A DNA stretch of 64,000 nucleotides from an uncultured Ruminococcus sp. (GCA_902785365.1 CACZYC010000001.1:186001-250000), one strand, 5' to 3'; shown: positions 32,146 through 41,524, numbered from the stretch's first letter. Numbers and translations are program-made. Notes: generated from the sequence alone by a model not told the origin.

Positions 32146-33864
32146 TTAAATTCCTAAAATGCTTTTCATTGCCGATTCGAGATTGTCGGTAATTGCCTGA
32201 GCATCGTTTTTATCCTTGCCGACAGCTGTGAGATAAAGCTTTATCTTGGGTTCTGTGCCGCTGGGACGAACGATAACCATATTGTCGTTATCAAGGTTGT
32301 ACTGGAGCACATTCGATTTAGGCAGGTTGATGGTTGTTTCCTCGCCTGAAGCGATATCTTTCTCAACACTAAGTTTGTAGTCTGCTGTCTTTACAACCTT
32401 ATATCCCGCAATCTCGGCGGGAGCGTTCTCGCGCAGGGAAACCATAATGTCAGCCATCTTCTGCATACCCTCAGCTCCGTCAAACTCAAAGGCGAGAGTG
32501 GTGTTTTTGTAATAGCCGAATTCCTCATAAAGGCCGTCGATTACCTGAGCCAGCGTTTTGCCCTGTTTTTTGTATGTGGCTGCCATCTCACAGATAAGCA
32601 TAGAAGCAACAACAGCGTCCTTGTCTCTTACATATGAGCCCGCGAGATAGCCGTAGCTTTCCTCGAAGCCAAACACATAGTCATCCTCTTTGCCTTGTTT
32701 TTCAAGGTTGAGAATTACTTCACCGATATATTTGAATCCTGTGAGTACGTTTTTGAGTTCAACGCTGTATTTTTCGCAAAGCTTTTCGATTAGCTTTGTA
32801 GTAACTATGGTCTTGACCATAACAGGATTCTCGGGGAGCGTGCCGTTGGATTTGCGGTTAGAGAGGATATATTCTGTAAGCATAACGCCGTCCTCGTTAC
32901 CTGTGATGAGTCGGTAGCTTCCGTCATAGTCCTTAACCGCGATACCTACACGGTCGGCGTCGGGGTCGGTAGCCAGAAGCAGGTCGGGCTGTTCCTTTTC
33001 ACACAGCTCTAAGCCTTTCTGCAAAGCTTCCTTGATTTCGGGGTTGGGGTAGGGGCAAGTAGTGAAATTGCCGTCGGGCAACTCCTGTTCTTTAACAATA
33101 CTTACCTTCTCTACGCCGATTTCCTTGAGGATACGTCTGACGAGCTTGTTGCCGCAGCCGTTAAGAGGGGTGTAAACAACTTTAAGGTCAGCGCCTTCGC
33201 ATACCCCGGGGTTAATCTGCTGTTCCTTGACCTTTTCAATGTAGCTGGTATAAACATCGTCCTTAACGTATTCGATAAGACCGTTCCTGATAGCTTCATC
33301 AAAATCCATTGTTTTGACGTCATTAAAAATATCGATATTGCAGATTTCGTCATATACGGCGTTGGCGGCAACGTCTGTCATCTGGCAGCCGTCCTCACCG
33401 TAAGCCTTGTAGCCGTTGTATTTAGCGGGGTTGTGGCTGGCTGTAACCATAATACCCGCCTGACACTTAAAGTATCTTACGAGATACGAAAGCACAGGTG
33501 TGGGCTGAAGCTCGGTTGTGATATAAACCTTGATGCCGTTAGCCGCCAGAACCTTAGCCGCCTCGTTCATAAACAAGTCAGCTTTGATACGGCTGTCATG
33601 AGAAATAGCTACGCTTCCTTTACCGTATTTTTTCAGTATATAGTTTGCCAGTCCCTGTGTAGCCTGACGAACAACATAAATGTTCATACGGTTGGTTCCC
33701 GCTCCGATTACACCGCGCAAGCCTGCTGTGCCGAACTCGAGACTTCTGTAAAAACGCTCGTAAATTTCTTTTTCGTTATCTTTTACGCTTAAAAGCTCGT
33801 CGGTTAAGTCTTTGTCGTCAACCGCCTTTTCAAGCCAAAGCTTATACATTTCGTTTGTGTTCAT
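32146..33864 (-). CDS. pgcA: Phosphoglucomutase / phosphomannomutase (alpha-D-phosphohexomutase)
   Basis: 572 residues, the usual length for PgcA-type enzymes. The phospho-serine loop is TASHNPAKYNGYK, the metal loop is ATDPDADRVG, the sugar loop is GFEESYGY, and the phosphate-binding loop RPSGTEPKIK is near the C-terminus. It interconverts glucose-1-phosphate and glucose-6-phosphate, linking starch breakdown with glycolysis and cell-wall precursor synthesis. A promoter is visible at 33909-33937 and GGGGG is the ribosome site. Confidence 0.95.
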   Translation of the reverse strand: MNTNEMYKLWLEKAVDDKDLTDELLSVKDNEKEIYERFYRSLEFGTAGLRGVIGAGTNRMNIYVVRQATQGLANYILKKYGKGSVAISHDSRIKADLFMNEAAKVLAANGIKVYITTELQPTPVLSYLVRYFKCQAGIMVTASHNPAKYNGYKAYGEDGCQMTDVAANAVYDEICNIDIFNDVKTMDFDEAIRNGLIEYVKDDVYTSYIEKVKEQQINPGVCEGADLKVVYTPLNGCGNKLVRRILKEIGVEKVSIVKEQELPDGNFTTCPYPNPEIKEALQKGLELCEKEQPDLLLATDPDADRVGIAVKDYDGSYRLITGNEDGVMLTEYILSNRKSNGTLPENPVMVKTIVTTKLIEKLCEKYSVELKNVLTGFKYIGEVILNLEKQGKEDDYVFGFEESYGYLAGSYVRDKDAVVASMLICEMAATYKKQGKTLAQVIDGLYEEFGYYKNTTLAFEFDGAEGMQKMADIMVSLRENAPAEIAGYKVVKTADYKLSVEKDIASGEETTINLPKSNVLQYNLDNDNMVIVRPSGTEPKIKLYLTAVGKDKNDAQAITDNLESAMKSILGI

Positions 33865-33908
33865 AATATAAATACCCCCTGTGAAAAACAGTATATGGAA
33901 TTGAGTTT

Positions 33909-33937
33909 AGTGTAACACAGAAATGTGTTTTTTTCAA
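33909..33937 (-). promoter_or_regulatory. Promoter of the phosphoglucomutase gene
   Basis: Minus strand TTGAAA, 17-nt spacer, TACACT, about 45 nt before the start codon. Confidence 0.6.
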
Positions 33938-34064
33938 TTGTTTTAAAGAAATAAAAAGGCTCAAAAACAGTTATTTTCACATTTTGAACAAAAATCTTGA
34001 TTTTAGCGGTGAAATATAGTAATATAATAGATGTTTGAAAAAAATCAAATTTGGAGGTTATAAT

Positions 34065-35096
34065 ATGGACGAGTTTGAGAAGGTAAACGAAACTCTGGAA
34101 AACGAAGAAACCAAAACCGAATCAGAGGTAGTTGAATTATCAGAAGAAACTGAACCTGTTGTCGAGGCGGAGGAAACTGCATCCGAAGAAACCGCGGCTG
34201 AGAGCGCGGAGGAGACTGACGCCGCTGAGGAAAGCGCTGACGATACAGAGAGCGTTTCGGAAACTATTTCCGAATCTGATTATACTGTCGAGGATGTTCC
34301 TGCTGCTGAGCCCAAAAAGCCGGCTGTTATTCAGCGAACAATAATTATTTCGGCTTGTATATTACTTGCGGCTCTTTTAGCTTTCGGAGTATTTGTTTTA
34401 GTTAAAAACATTACAACTCCCAGCCTTGACGGCGTTTGGGTAATGACTAAAGTGTACACTAAGGGTAACGCGAAGAACGCTCAGAAAACAAAAACATCCG
34501 GCAAGGAAGCTGTTTACTATGACTTCAAGTCGGACGGAAAATTTGTGTATACGTCAGGAACAGTAAAGCAAACTCTTATGTGGTCTTATGTTGACGCCAA
34601 AAACAAAAAAACTGATGAAAAAACCAATAAGATTACAGTTTATGCCAAGGGTGGCGAAGCCAACGGAAATAATTACGGCGTTAAATTAGAAGGCGGCTTA
34701 TTCGCGGAGAAAAAGCTTAAGCTGGAAGTAAGCACCAACATGGGAACGGGAATGACTGCTACTCAGATTATGGAGTTCAAGGCTTATGACGGTTCAGAAG
34801 CGCCTGAGTATAAGATGAGCGCTGACAAGAACTTCAAGCCTGTTGATGATCTGCTCGGTACATGGAACGATAAAACAACCAAGCAAAAGATAACATTCAA
34901 TAAAGACGGAAGTTATGTTCTGGATGTAAGCGGCAACCTCGAGCAATCAGGTAATTATACTGTTGATACAAAGAAGAGCACTGTTTCACTTTCATACGTA
35001 GGCAACGGAACTGAATCCAACACAGGAGCTTTGCCCTATAAGATTAAGGACGGTAAGCTTACTCTTGCTACCTACACATTTGAAAAAGTAAAATAA
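34065..35096 (+). CDS. Membrane-anchored protein with acidic N-terminus and two lipocalin-like domains
   Basis: 343 residues from ATG 34065 (GGAGGT 6-7 nt upstream). The first ~85 residues are very rich in Glu, Ser and Thr (AEETASEETAAESAEETDAAEES) and are cytosolic by topology. One transmembrane helix (~97-119) follows, and then two extracellular segments with the pattern L-x-G-x-W, IT/VY, F-x-x-D-G-x-Y (SLDGVWVMTK and LLGTWNDKTTKQKITFNKDGSYVL), as in small lipocalin-like or DUF5640-type domains. Function unknown. Confidence 0.7.
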   Translation: MDEFEKVNETLENEETKTESEVVELSEETEPVVEAEETASEETAAESAEETDAAEESADDTESVSETISESDYTVEDVPAAEPKKPAVIQRTIIISACILLAALLAFGVFVLVKNITTPSLDGVWVMTKVYTKGNAKNAQKTKTSGKEAVYYDFKSDGKFVYTSGTVKQTLMWSYVDAKNKKTDEKTNKITVYAKGGEANGNNYGVKLEGGLFAEKKLKLEVSTNMGTGMTATQIMEFKAYDGSEAPEYKMSADKNFKPVDDLLGTWNDKTTKQKITFNKDGSYVLDVSGNLEQSGNYTVDTKKSTVSLSYVGNGTESNTGALPYKIKDGKLTLATYTFEKVK

Positions 35097-35110
35097 TTTA
35101 AAACAAAGCT

Positions 35111-35141
35111 AAAGGCTATCGCGTGAGCGATAGCCTTTTTG
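35111..35141. terminator. Bidirectional terminator
   Basis: Perfect 12-bp stem AAAGGCTATCGC / GCGATAGCCTTT, loop GTGA, followed by T's; A/T-rich on the other side for the convergent gene. Confidence 0.85.
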
Positions 35142-35915
35142 TTATAGTATCTTATTCAGTTCAAAAATAATCTTCTGTAAATCCCGCTCCAATATTTCTG
35201 AATCGGTAAACATATGAGAAAACACCGCGTTAATATTTTCCTCAAAATCCTCGGGAAGAATTTCGCATTGAGCTTTGCAGATTTTAACAAGGCGTTTTTC
35301 ACCGGGGTGAGTCATTTCGTTTATCGCGAATATCAGGTCAAAGTATGTTTCCATAAAGCCTGTAACCCTGTGATTAACGCTGTTGAGGTCGCCCCTTTGC
35401 GCCGCCTTGATTATTTGTCGGTCATACGCGGGCAGAGAGCTGTGCAAAAGCCTCATATTATTTTCTATTATGTTTTTTCTGAGTTCGGCGGGGTAGGGGA
35501 TGTCAAAACGTTCTTTGGCTTTTTGAAGCCTGCAGTTCCTGTCAAAAATAATTTTGCATGTTCTGAGGTTGTGCCACATACAGGTAGTGTACGCGTTGCG
35601 CGGATTATGCTTTTCGGCAACTTCGGCAACATCGTTTACGAAGTCGTCAAGATTTCGATACAGAATATCAATATCCGTGCCGTTTTTAAGTACACAGTTA
35701 TCCTCGGTTTCCCAAAAATGATTACCAAGCTCAATTATCTTGCAATACTTGCTGAGAATACCGCGCCTTTTTGATTCGTCTATCGGTTCGGTAATGTACA
35801 GATAAACGTCATAATCGGATTTTTCGTCGTAGTCCGCGCCTGCTCTTGAACCGCCAAGGGCAATAGCCTCAACCGCTTTTATGCTTTTGAAATCTTCAAA
35901 CAGATAGTCAATCAT
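35142..35915 (-). CDS. Nucleotidyltransferase with DUF4037-like C-terminal half
   Basis: 257 residues. The N-terminal polymerase-beta fold motif is ALGGSRAGADYDEKSDYDVYLY, where G-S and D-x-D bind the nucleotide and metal, and a second Asp pair is in NGTDIDILY. The helical C-terminal half resembles DUF4037. Such proteins resemble aminoglycoside nucleotidyltransferases, but resistance is not implied. It is the last gene of a three-gene operon, 15 nt after an acyl-AMP ligase, with a weak ribosome site. Target unknown. Confidence 0.75.
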   Translation of the reverse strand: MIDYLFEDFKSIKAVEAIALGGSRAGADYDEKSDYDVYLYITEPIDESKRRGILSKYCKIIELGNHFWETEDNCVLKNGTDIDILYRNLDDFVNDVAEVAEKHNPRNAYTTCMWHNLRTCKIIFDRNCRLQKAKERFDIPYPAELRKNIIENNMRLLHSSLPAYDRQIIKAAQRGDLNSVNHRVTGFMETYFDLIFAINEMTHPGEKRLVKICKAQCEILPEDFEENINAVFSHMFTDSEILERDLQKIIFELNKIL

Positions 35916-35930
35916 ATTTCTAATAAAGAA

Positions 35931-37592
35931 TTATTTTCTGAGGAGTAAGCCGTTAGCCAAATCTTCCTTAGCCTGGGCTTTCATCTTGAAGTGCTGTTTT
36001 TTGCCTGTGGCAGTCATCGGGAAACTGTCAATTATTCTGAAGTAACGCGGAACCTGATATTTTGAGAGGTTCGGAGAGTTTTTACAGAATTCCAGTACTT
36101 CACTTATTGTGAGCTTGTTGTCAGCGGGAATGATATAAGCTACAACCGCCTCGCCTCTGGTTTTATCGGGTACAGATGTAACAATACACTCATTAACTCT
36201 GTCAAAGGTGTTAATAGCTTCCTCAATACGGGCGGGGTAGATGTTCTCGCCCTTACTGATAATCATATCGTCCTTACGGCCCGCAACTGTCACAAAATGG
36301 TTTTCGTCCCATGTGCCCACATCGCCTGTGTACATATAGCCTTTATAGAACTTTTCCTTTGTAACTTCCTCGTTGTCAATGTAGCAGTATGTGGTTTTAG
36401 CGGGACATTTGATGATTATTTCGCCCTCACTTTTGCCGTCCATAGGAACGATTTCGTCGGGCTCGGCTTTTTTGTCATCATAGATTTTTACAATCCTTAC
36501 CTCGTCGTCGGTACAGCTTCTTCCCGCGGTACCCGACATCGCGGGTAAATCCTGCGGTCTGAGGAAGGTGTTCCAGAAGCTCTCGGTTGTGCCGTAGCCG
36601 TTGAAGATATTGGGCGTGAGAGTTTCCTGGAAACGTATGCATTCCTTTGTTTCAAGCGGACTGCCCATTGTGATAATACCCTTGAGCGAACTGATATCCT
36701 TGGGGTGCTTTTCCTGGCGGGTAGTGAGAAGTCCGAGAACGCTCGGAACGCCTATCAAAAATGTGATTTTATATTTTTCCACATATTCAAGAGTTGTCTT
36801 GGGGTGGAAATCCCTCATAATTACTATTTCTCCGCCCGCGTAAAGTGTGGGGGTGATACCGCCCGAGTGTATTCCTCCGCGGTGGAACCATGGAGTCATA
36901 TTCATAGTTTTGTCATACGGGGAAAGGGGGAAGTGCATTATTACGTCGTGAGCCGACAGCACCTCGTTAATGTTATTGAGCGGAACACCCTTGGGTGTAC
37001 CTGTTGTACCTGAAGTCTGAAGCCTTAAAACTTCGTCATAAATATGGGGCTTAAAGTCAACAGGCGGGTTTTTGTCATCCGCGTTTTTAACGTAGTCCTC
37101 ATACTTAATATGCCCCTCGGGAGCTTTGTCGTATTTTTTGAGATAGTCAGCCATAATAACTGTTTTGGGTTTGTGAGCGGCGATTTCGAGCGCCTTTACC
37201 GCTGTGTCGGTAATCGCGCTGTCGTAGATATAAACCGCAGGCTTGTTGTGGTTTATAATTTCGGCTGTTTCACCGGGGGACAGGTTGAAGTTCGCGGGAT
37301 TTGCGATAGCTCCCAGCTTTTGCGGGCTTATGTAAGAGAATACAAAGTAGGGTGAGTTGTAGAGCTGATTGAAAACAATGTCGCCCTTTTTTACTCCGCT
37401 GTTTTTCATAGCGTTGGCGAACTTATTGCACTCTCGGTTTAGTTTGCTATAGCTCCATTTTTTGCCGCTCAGCGGGTCAAAAAGAGCTGTGCGGTTTCTG
37501 AATCTGCTCACATTTCTCATAAAGCCGTTTAGCCATGTAAACTCGCTCTCAAACGTTTCTTTGAACATTGTGATATCGTAAGTATAACTCAT
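35931..37592 (-). CDS. Acyl/aryl adenylate-forming ligase (AMP-dependent synthetase)
   Basis: 553 residues from ATG 37592 (GGAG upstream). ANL superfamily motifs are complete: LQTSGTTGTPKGVP (P-loop), FNGYGTTESFWN (A5), YTGDVGTWDENHFVTVAGRKDDMIISKGENIYPARIE (hinge region) and the C-terminal lysine in TATGKKQHFKMKA. It activates a carboxylic acid, probably a medium or long-chain acid, as acyl-AMP and passes it to CoA or a carrier protein. It follows a ketosynthase gene after 16 nt in the same operon, so it may load the starter acid for that enzyme. Confidence 0.9.
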   Translation of the reverse strand: MSYTYDITMFKETFESEFTWLNGFMRNVSRFRNRTALFDPLSGKKWSYSKLNRECNKFANAMKNSGVKKGDIVFNQLYNSPYFVFSYISPQKLGAIANPANFNLSPGETAEIINHNKPAVYIYDSAITDTAVKALEIAAHKPKTVIMADYLKKYDKAPEGHIKYEDYVKNADDKNPPVDFKPHIYDEVLRLQTSGTTGTPKGVPLNNINEVLSAHDVIMHFPLSPYDKTMNMTPWFHRGGIHSGGITPTLYAGGEIVIMRDFHPKTTLEYVEKYKITFLIGVPSVLGLLTTRQEKHPKDISSLKGIITMGSPLETKECIRFQETLTPNIFNGYGTTESFWNTFLRPQDLPAMSGTAGRSCTDDEVRIVKIYDDKKAEPDEIVPMDGKSEGEIIIKCPAKTTYCYIDNEEVTKEKFYKGYMYTGDVGTWDENHFVTVAGRKDDMIISKGENIYPARIEEAINTFDRVNECIVTSVPDKTRGEAVVAYIIPADNKLTISEVLEFCKNSPNLSKYQVPRYFRIIDSFPMTATGKKQHFKMKAQAKEDLANGLLLRK

Positions 37593-37608
37593 ATTATTTC
37601 TCCAAAAT

Positions 37609-38829
37609 TTATTTATATTTTCCAACTATTACACTTGAGTTCTGACCGCCGAAGCCGAACGCGTTGGACATTGCGTATTTTATGTCAGCGCTTTTAGCTT
37701 CATTGGGAACAAAGTCGATTCCCGTGTCGGGGATGGGATTTACAAGATTGATTGTCGGCGGAACAATACCTGTCTCGACCGACTTAATGCAAGCGATTAC
37801 CTCGGTAATACCGCCTGCTCCCATCATATGACCTGTAGCGCCTTTTGTAGAGCTGACAAGCGGAGGATTATCTCCGAATAATTCTTTTACAGAATAAACC
37901 TCAACTTCGTCGCCCTTAGGTGTGGAAGTGCCGTGAGCGTTTATGTAGTCGATATCCTCGGGCGTTAATCCTGCTTCAGCGAGAGCCTGTTTCATACATG
38001 CGATAGCGCCGCGTCCCTCCGGATGAGGGGCGGTAACGTGATACGCGTCACAGGTGTTGCCGCAGGCAAGTAGTTCGCCGTAAATTTTCGCTCCGCGTGC
38101 CTTTGCGTGGCTTTCTGTTTCAAGAATAAGCGCGCCGCCGCCCTCGCCGATAACAAATCCGTCGCGGCTTTCGTCGAACGGACGTGAGGCTTTGGCGGGA
38201 ATATCATTGCTTCTGGAAAGCGCCTTGGCGTTAGCAAGGCTGTAAATGAAAATAGGGCAGTGCGCCGATTCGGCGCCGACCGCGAGCATAACATCAGCCT
38301 TGTTTGCTTTTAACAACATAGCAGCCTGGTTAATGGCGTCACCGCCTGAGGAGCAAGCTGTTGAAACTGTGTAACTCGGCCCCTGAATATTATGAGCGAT
38401 GGCTATATTTGCCGCCGCTATGTTTCCGAGAATTTTAGGTATGAAACGCGGGCCTACTTTTTTGTGCGAGGCGCCCGTGAGCGCTTCCTGTGTAAAAGCT
38501 ATAGTTGAAATACCGCTCATAGCTGTACCCATAACTATGCCCGTTCTTTCAGGTACAATATCAAGCTTTGATTGATTTAACGCTTCTTCGGCAGCTACAT
38601 ACGCGTACTGCATAAACGCGTCGGTCTTTCGTACAACATCCTTAGGAAGAAGCTCAGAGGGGTTAAAATCCTTAACCTCGCCCGCAATCTGAACGGCAAG
38701 CTCGGAAACATCAAAGCTTTTTATCTTTTCAATACCTGATTTCCCCGCTATAAGATTATTCCAGTAGTTATCTACGCCGATGCCGATAGGTGTTACGGCG
38801 CCCATACCTGTAATAACAATTCTCTCCAT
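37609..38829 (-). CDS. fabF: Beta-ketoacyl-ACP synthase II (KAS II)
   Basis: 406 residues from ATG 38829 (GGAGG 7 nt upstream). The catalytic triad is Cys in TVSTACSSGGDAI, His in NAHGTSTPKGD and His in KGATGHMMGAGG; the C-terminal NAFGFGGQNSSVI is typical. It condenses malonyl-ACP with an acyl-ACP. It is not in a fab gene cluster: no ACP, FabD, FabG or FabZ is near. Instead it leads an operon with an acyl-AMP ligase and a nucleotidyltransferase, divergent from a LysR regulator. It may serve a special lipid or small polyketide rather than bulk fatty acids. Confidence 0.92.
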   Translation of the reverse strand: MERIVITGMGAVTPIGIGVDNYWNNLIAGKSGIEKIKSFDVSELAVQIAGEVKDFNPSELLPKDVVRKTDAFMQYAYVAAEEALNQSKLDIVPERTGIVMGTAMSGISTIAFTQEALTGASHKKVGPRFIPKILGNIAAANIAIAHNIQGPSYTVSTACSSGGDAINQAAMLLKANKADVMLAVGAESAHCPIFIYSLANAKALSRSNDIPAKASRPFDESRDGFVIGEGGGALILETESHAKARGAKIYGELLACGNTCDAYHVTAPHPEGRGAIACMKQALAEAGLTPEDIDYINAHGTSTPKGDEVEVYSVKELFGDNPPLVSSTKGATGHMMGAGGITEVIACIKSVETGIVPPTINLVNPIPDTGIDFVPNEAKSADIKYAMSNAFGFGGQNSSVIVGKYK

Positions 38830-38884
38830 TATTAACCTCCGTAATCTTTTATTTACAATTTGCATATTCTTATGCTATAATTGA

Positions 38885-38913
38885 ATTATAACAAATTCAC
38901 AGCGAATTAGCAA
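38885..38913 (-). promoter_or_regulatory. Promoter of the fabF operon with an embedded dyad
   Basis: Minus strand TTGCTA, 17-nt spacer, TATAAT. The spacer holds the dyad AATTC-ACAGC-GAATT (38894-38908), a candidate site for the divergent LysR regulator. Confidence 0.65.
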
Positions 38914-38980
38914 CGTTTTATTAATGCAAAAGAAACGGCGTTTGTCGAGTATTAATTTGTATATTGCATAGGAGGGGATT

Positions 38981-39892
38981 ATGGATCATATACAGTTAAA
39001 ATGTTTTATTTCCGTCGCTCGTACTCTCAGCTTTTCTGAAGCGGCTCGGCGCAACTATGTAAGTCAGTCAACGGTCAGCAGATATATCCGCGACCTTGAA
39101 AAAGAATTCGGTGTAAAGCTGTTTGAACGCACCAGGCGTGACGTATCGCTTACCAACGAAGGGAAGCTTATTCTTCCTTACGCTCAGGAGATTATCGACA
39201 CCCTTAACAAAGCTACATCGGTTGTGAATCAGCTCCACAGCGGTAAAGGCGGAAGACTTCGGCTTGCGTATGATTCAACATCAATCGGATATCCGACAAA
39301 ACTCCTCAAAAAATTCACTCAAAAATACCCTGATATTGCCATAGAAATGTTGAGGCTTTCTGGCGTTGATGCTTCGGTTGATATTAATAACGCAGACTGT
39401 GATTTCTTTTTTATGCTTCGCGATATGCTCCCCGACAGTGATAATATTGATTATGTTGTCACGCATAAGGACACACTAAGCCTTATAATTTCATCAGATT
39501 TCCGATCCCGGAACAACTCGCTGAACGCAGCCGACCTAAAGAGCAAAAGCTTTGTGCTGCTTTCCGAGGCTGAAAGCCCGATACTCTATATGGAAATTAT
39601 GGATATTTTTCGTACATTCCATTTTTCGCCGAACTCTGTTGATGAGTTTGACGATGTACGCGCTGTTTTTATGGCGGTCGGAGCGGGCAGGGGAGTGTCT
39701 ATTCTGCCGACTAAGCTTGTGGAAAGCTATCCTGTTCCTTATGTGAAAAAGCTTGAGCTCAACGGAGTTGAAACCGACCTTTCTTACGTTCTCGCGTGGA
39801 GGAAAAACAACGCGAATCCCGCGGCGCAGCTATTCCTGAACGCGGTCATCGGGAGTTTCACGGAAACTGAGGACGAGGAATTCGTTAACTAG
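38981..39892 (+). CDS. LysR family transcriptional regulator
   Basis: 303 residues. The N-terminal helix-turn-helix is clear: LKCFISVARTLSFSEAARRNYVSQSTVSRYIRDLEKEFGVKLFERT, followed by a linker helix and a substrate-binding-like effector domain (~90-300). LysR proteins usually act on a divergent neighbour, and the fabF operon starts 151 bases away. The dyad inside the fabF promoter is the best candidate site. The effector may be an acyl or aromatic compound, but that is not shown. The 3' end overlaps the convergent thioesterase gene by 4 bases. Confidence 0.92.
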   Translation: MDHIQLKCFISVARTLSFSEAARRNYVSQSTVSRYIRDLEKEFGVKLFERTRRDVSLTNEGKLILPYAQEIIDTLNKATSVVNQLHSGKGGRLRLAYDSTSIGYPTKLLKKFTQKYPDIAIEMLRLSGVDASVDINNADCDFFFMLRDMLPDSDNIDYVVTHKDTLSLIISSDFRSRNNSLNAADLKSKSFVLLSEAESPILYMEIMDIFRTFHFSPNSVDEFDDVRAVFMAVGAGRGVSILPTKLVESYPVPYVKKLELNGVETDLSYVLAWRKNNANPAAQLFLNAVIGSFTETEDEEFVN

Positions 39893-40320
39893 ACTTCGGA
39901 TGAAAGCAACTTGAGCTTTTGGTACTCATCGGGAAAATCTTTTCTAAATGAGATATAAGGTAGGTACCGTTCGTTTCCGCAGTCATTTGCGAAGAAATGG
40001 GTGCTTTCTCCTGTATAACATAGTTCTTCTGTATCTTCGTTAAAAATCTTATAATTAAAGGTCATCTTGATTCCTTGAAATTTCTTCAGTTCTACTTCAA
40101 CTCTGAAAGGATCGTCAAAACGAAGATAGGAAAGGAAGTTTTCGCTTGCGGAAGCAGCTGGAATAATACAGCCGCGCTTTTCCATTTCGCTGTATTTCAT
40201 TATGTTATCATCGCACCATTTAATTCGAGCTTCTTCAATAATTTTCAGATAGTTTGAATGATGCACAACGCCCATTCTATCTGTTTCGTAATACTTTACG
40301 CGGCGTTTATAGCTGAACAT
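39889..40320 (-). CDS. Acyl-CoA thioesterase, 4HBT hot-dog family (YbgC/FadM-like)
   Basis: 143 residues. The active-site pattern is YYETDRMGVVHHSNYLKIIEEAR, with the Asp typical of 4-hydroxybenzoyl-CoA thioesterases. It should hydrolyse an acyl-CoA or acyl-ACP. It is transcribed from its own promoter (40348-40376), convergent with the LysR gene. Given the ketosynthase and acyl ligase on the other side, it may release the product of that pathway, but the link is by position only. Confidence 0.88.
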   Translation of the reverse strand: MFSYKRRVKYYETDRMGVVHHSNYLKIIEEARIKWCDDNIMKYSEMEKRGCIIPAASASENFLSYLRFDDPFRVEVELKKFQGIKMTFNYKIFNEDTEELCYTGESTHFFANDCGNERYLPYISFRKDFPDEYQKLKLLSSEV

Positions 40321-40347
40321 TATATTACTCCCTCCATTTTTTAGGCT

Positions 40348-40376
40348 ATTATAATTTATAAAAGGAATTTATTCAA
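40348..40376 (-). promoter_or_regulatory. Promoter of the thioesterase gene
   Basis: Minus strand TTGAAT, 17-nt spacer, TATAAT; 27 nt before the start codon, with GGAGGG between. Confidence 0.7.
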
Positions 40377-40413
40377 TACATTTTGTAATGCGAATAGCGA
40401 CAAAATAAATCAG

Positions 40414-40434
40414 CTTATGCGATTTTCGCATAAG
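40414..40434. other. Nine-bp perfect hairpin downstream of mnmA
   Basis: CTTATGCGA / TCGCATAAG with loop TTT. On the minus strand it is followed by a weakly T-rich stretch, so it may be an imperfect terminator of mnmA. Confidence 0.4.
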
Positions 40435-40459
40435 ATGATTTCGTTTGATATACAATATA

Positions 40460-41524
40460 TTACACTATTGTCCCTCCGCCTACAACGACATCGCCGTCAT
40501 AAAGCACAACCGCCTGTCCTTTGCAAATTGCCCTCTGAGGTTCGTCAAAGTCAACACGCAGACGGTCTCCGATTTGCTCTGCTGTGGCAGGCTGGGCTTT
40601 TTGGTTGTAACGCACCTTTGCGTATATACGCATAGGTTCCTTTATTTCTTTTAAGGAAATAAGATTGATATCCTCAGCGTATAGTTCTTTAGAGAATAAG
40701 TCTTCATTTTTGCCGAGGATAACTTTGTTTTTTACAAGGTCTTTAGCGCAAACATACATAGGCTCAGGTAACGCCAACCCCAAACCTTTACGCTGACCGA
40801 TAGTATATCGGATTATACCGTTGTGTTCGCCCAGGACATTTCCGTCCTTGTCAACAAAATCCCCGCGCTCGTACTTTTTGCCTGTGTAATTCTCCATAAA
40901 CTCAGCGTATTTGCCGTCGGGGACAAAACAAATATCCTGGCTGTCGTGTTTTTTGGCGTTGATAAATCCGTTTTTCTCCGCTATATTTCTGACTTCGGAT
41001 TTATTTAATGTTCCGAGAGGGAAGAGGGTGTGCTTTAATTGTTCCTGATTCAGCGAGTAAAGCACGTAGCTCTGGTCTTTGCTGTCGTCAACGGCTTTTT
41101 TGAGCAGATATCGCCCTGAAGTTTCATCATATTCAATTCTCGCGTAGTGGCCTGTAACGACGTAATCCATCTCAAGTTCTTTCATCCTGCGCATAAGACG
41201 TTCAAACTTTATGTATCTGTTACAGTCAATACAAGGGTTGGGTGTTGATCCGTTTTCGTAAGCGTTTATAAAACGCTCAATAACTTCTTCGTTGAAACTG
41301 TCTTTAAAGTTGAATACATAGTAGGGTATGGAAAGCCTGTTGCAAACAGCCCTCGCGTCAGCTATGTCATCAACGCTGCAGCAGGTGTTTTCCTTTTTTA
41401 CTCCGATATCATCATTATCGTATAGCTTCATAGTAACGCCCGTCGCGTCATATCCCTGATTCTTTATGAGAAGAGCCGCGACAGAACTATCCACACCGCC
41501 GCTCATAGCGATTAATGCCTTCAT
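40460..41524 (-). CDS. mnmA: tRNA-specific 2-thiouridylase
   Basis: 354 residues. The PP-loop is MSGGVDSSVAAL; the catalytic cysteines lie in NPCIDCNRYIKF and DICFVPDG, and GHYARIE and GQRKGLGLA are typical. MnmA uses ATP and a persulfide from a cysteine desulfurase to make 2-thiouridine at the wobble position of Lys, Glu and Gln tRNAs. The promoter is at 41564-41592 on the minus strand. Confidence 0.96.
   Translation of the reverse strand: MKALIAMSGGVDSSVAALLIKNQGYDATGVTMKLYDNDDIGVKKENTCCSVDDIADARAVCNRLSIPYYVFNFKDSFNEEVIERFINAYENGSTPNPCIDCNRYIKFERLMRRMKELEMDYVVTGHYARIEYDETSGRYLLKKAVDDSKDQSYVLYSLNQEQLKHTLFPLGTLNKSEVRNIAEKNGFINAKKHDSQDICFVPDGKYAEFMENYTGKKYERGDFVDKDGNVLGEHNGIIRYTIGQRKGLGLALPEPMYVCAKDLVKNKVILGKNEDLFSKELYAEDINLISLKEIKEPMRIYAKVRYNQKAQPATAEQIGDRLRVDFDEPQRAICKGQAVVLYDGDVVVGGGTIV

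Noticed and set aside
35142..35915. Aminoglycoside resistance nucleotidyltransferase
   Set aside because: It shares the fold, but the DUF4037-like C-terminal half and the biosynthetic operon context do not point to drug resistance.
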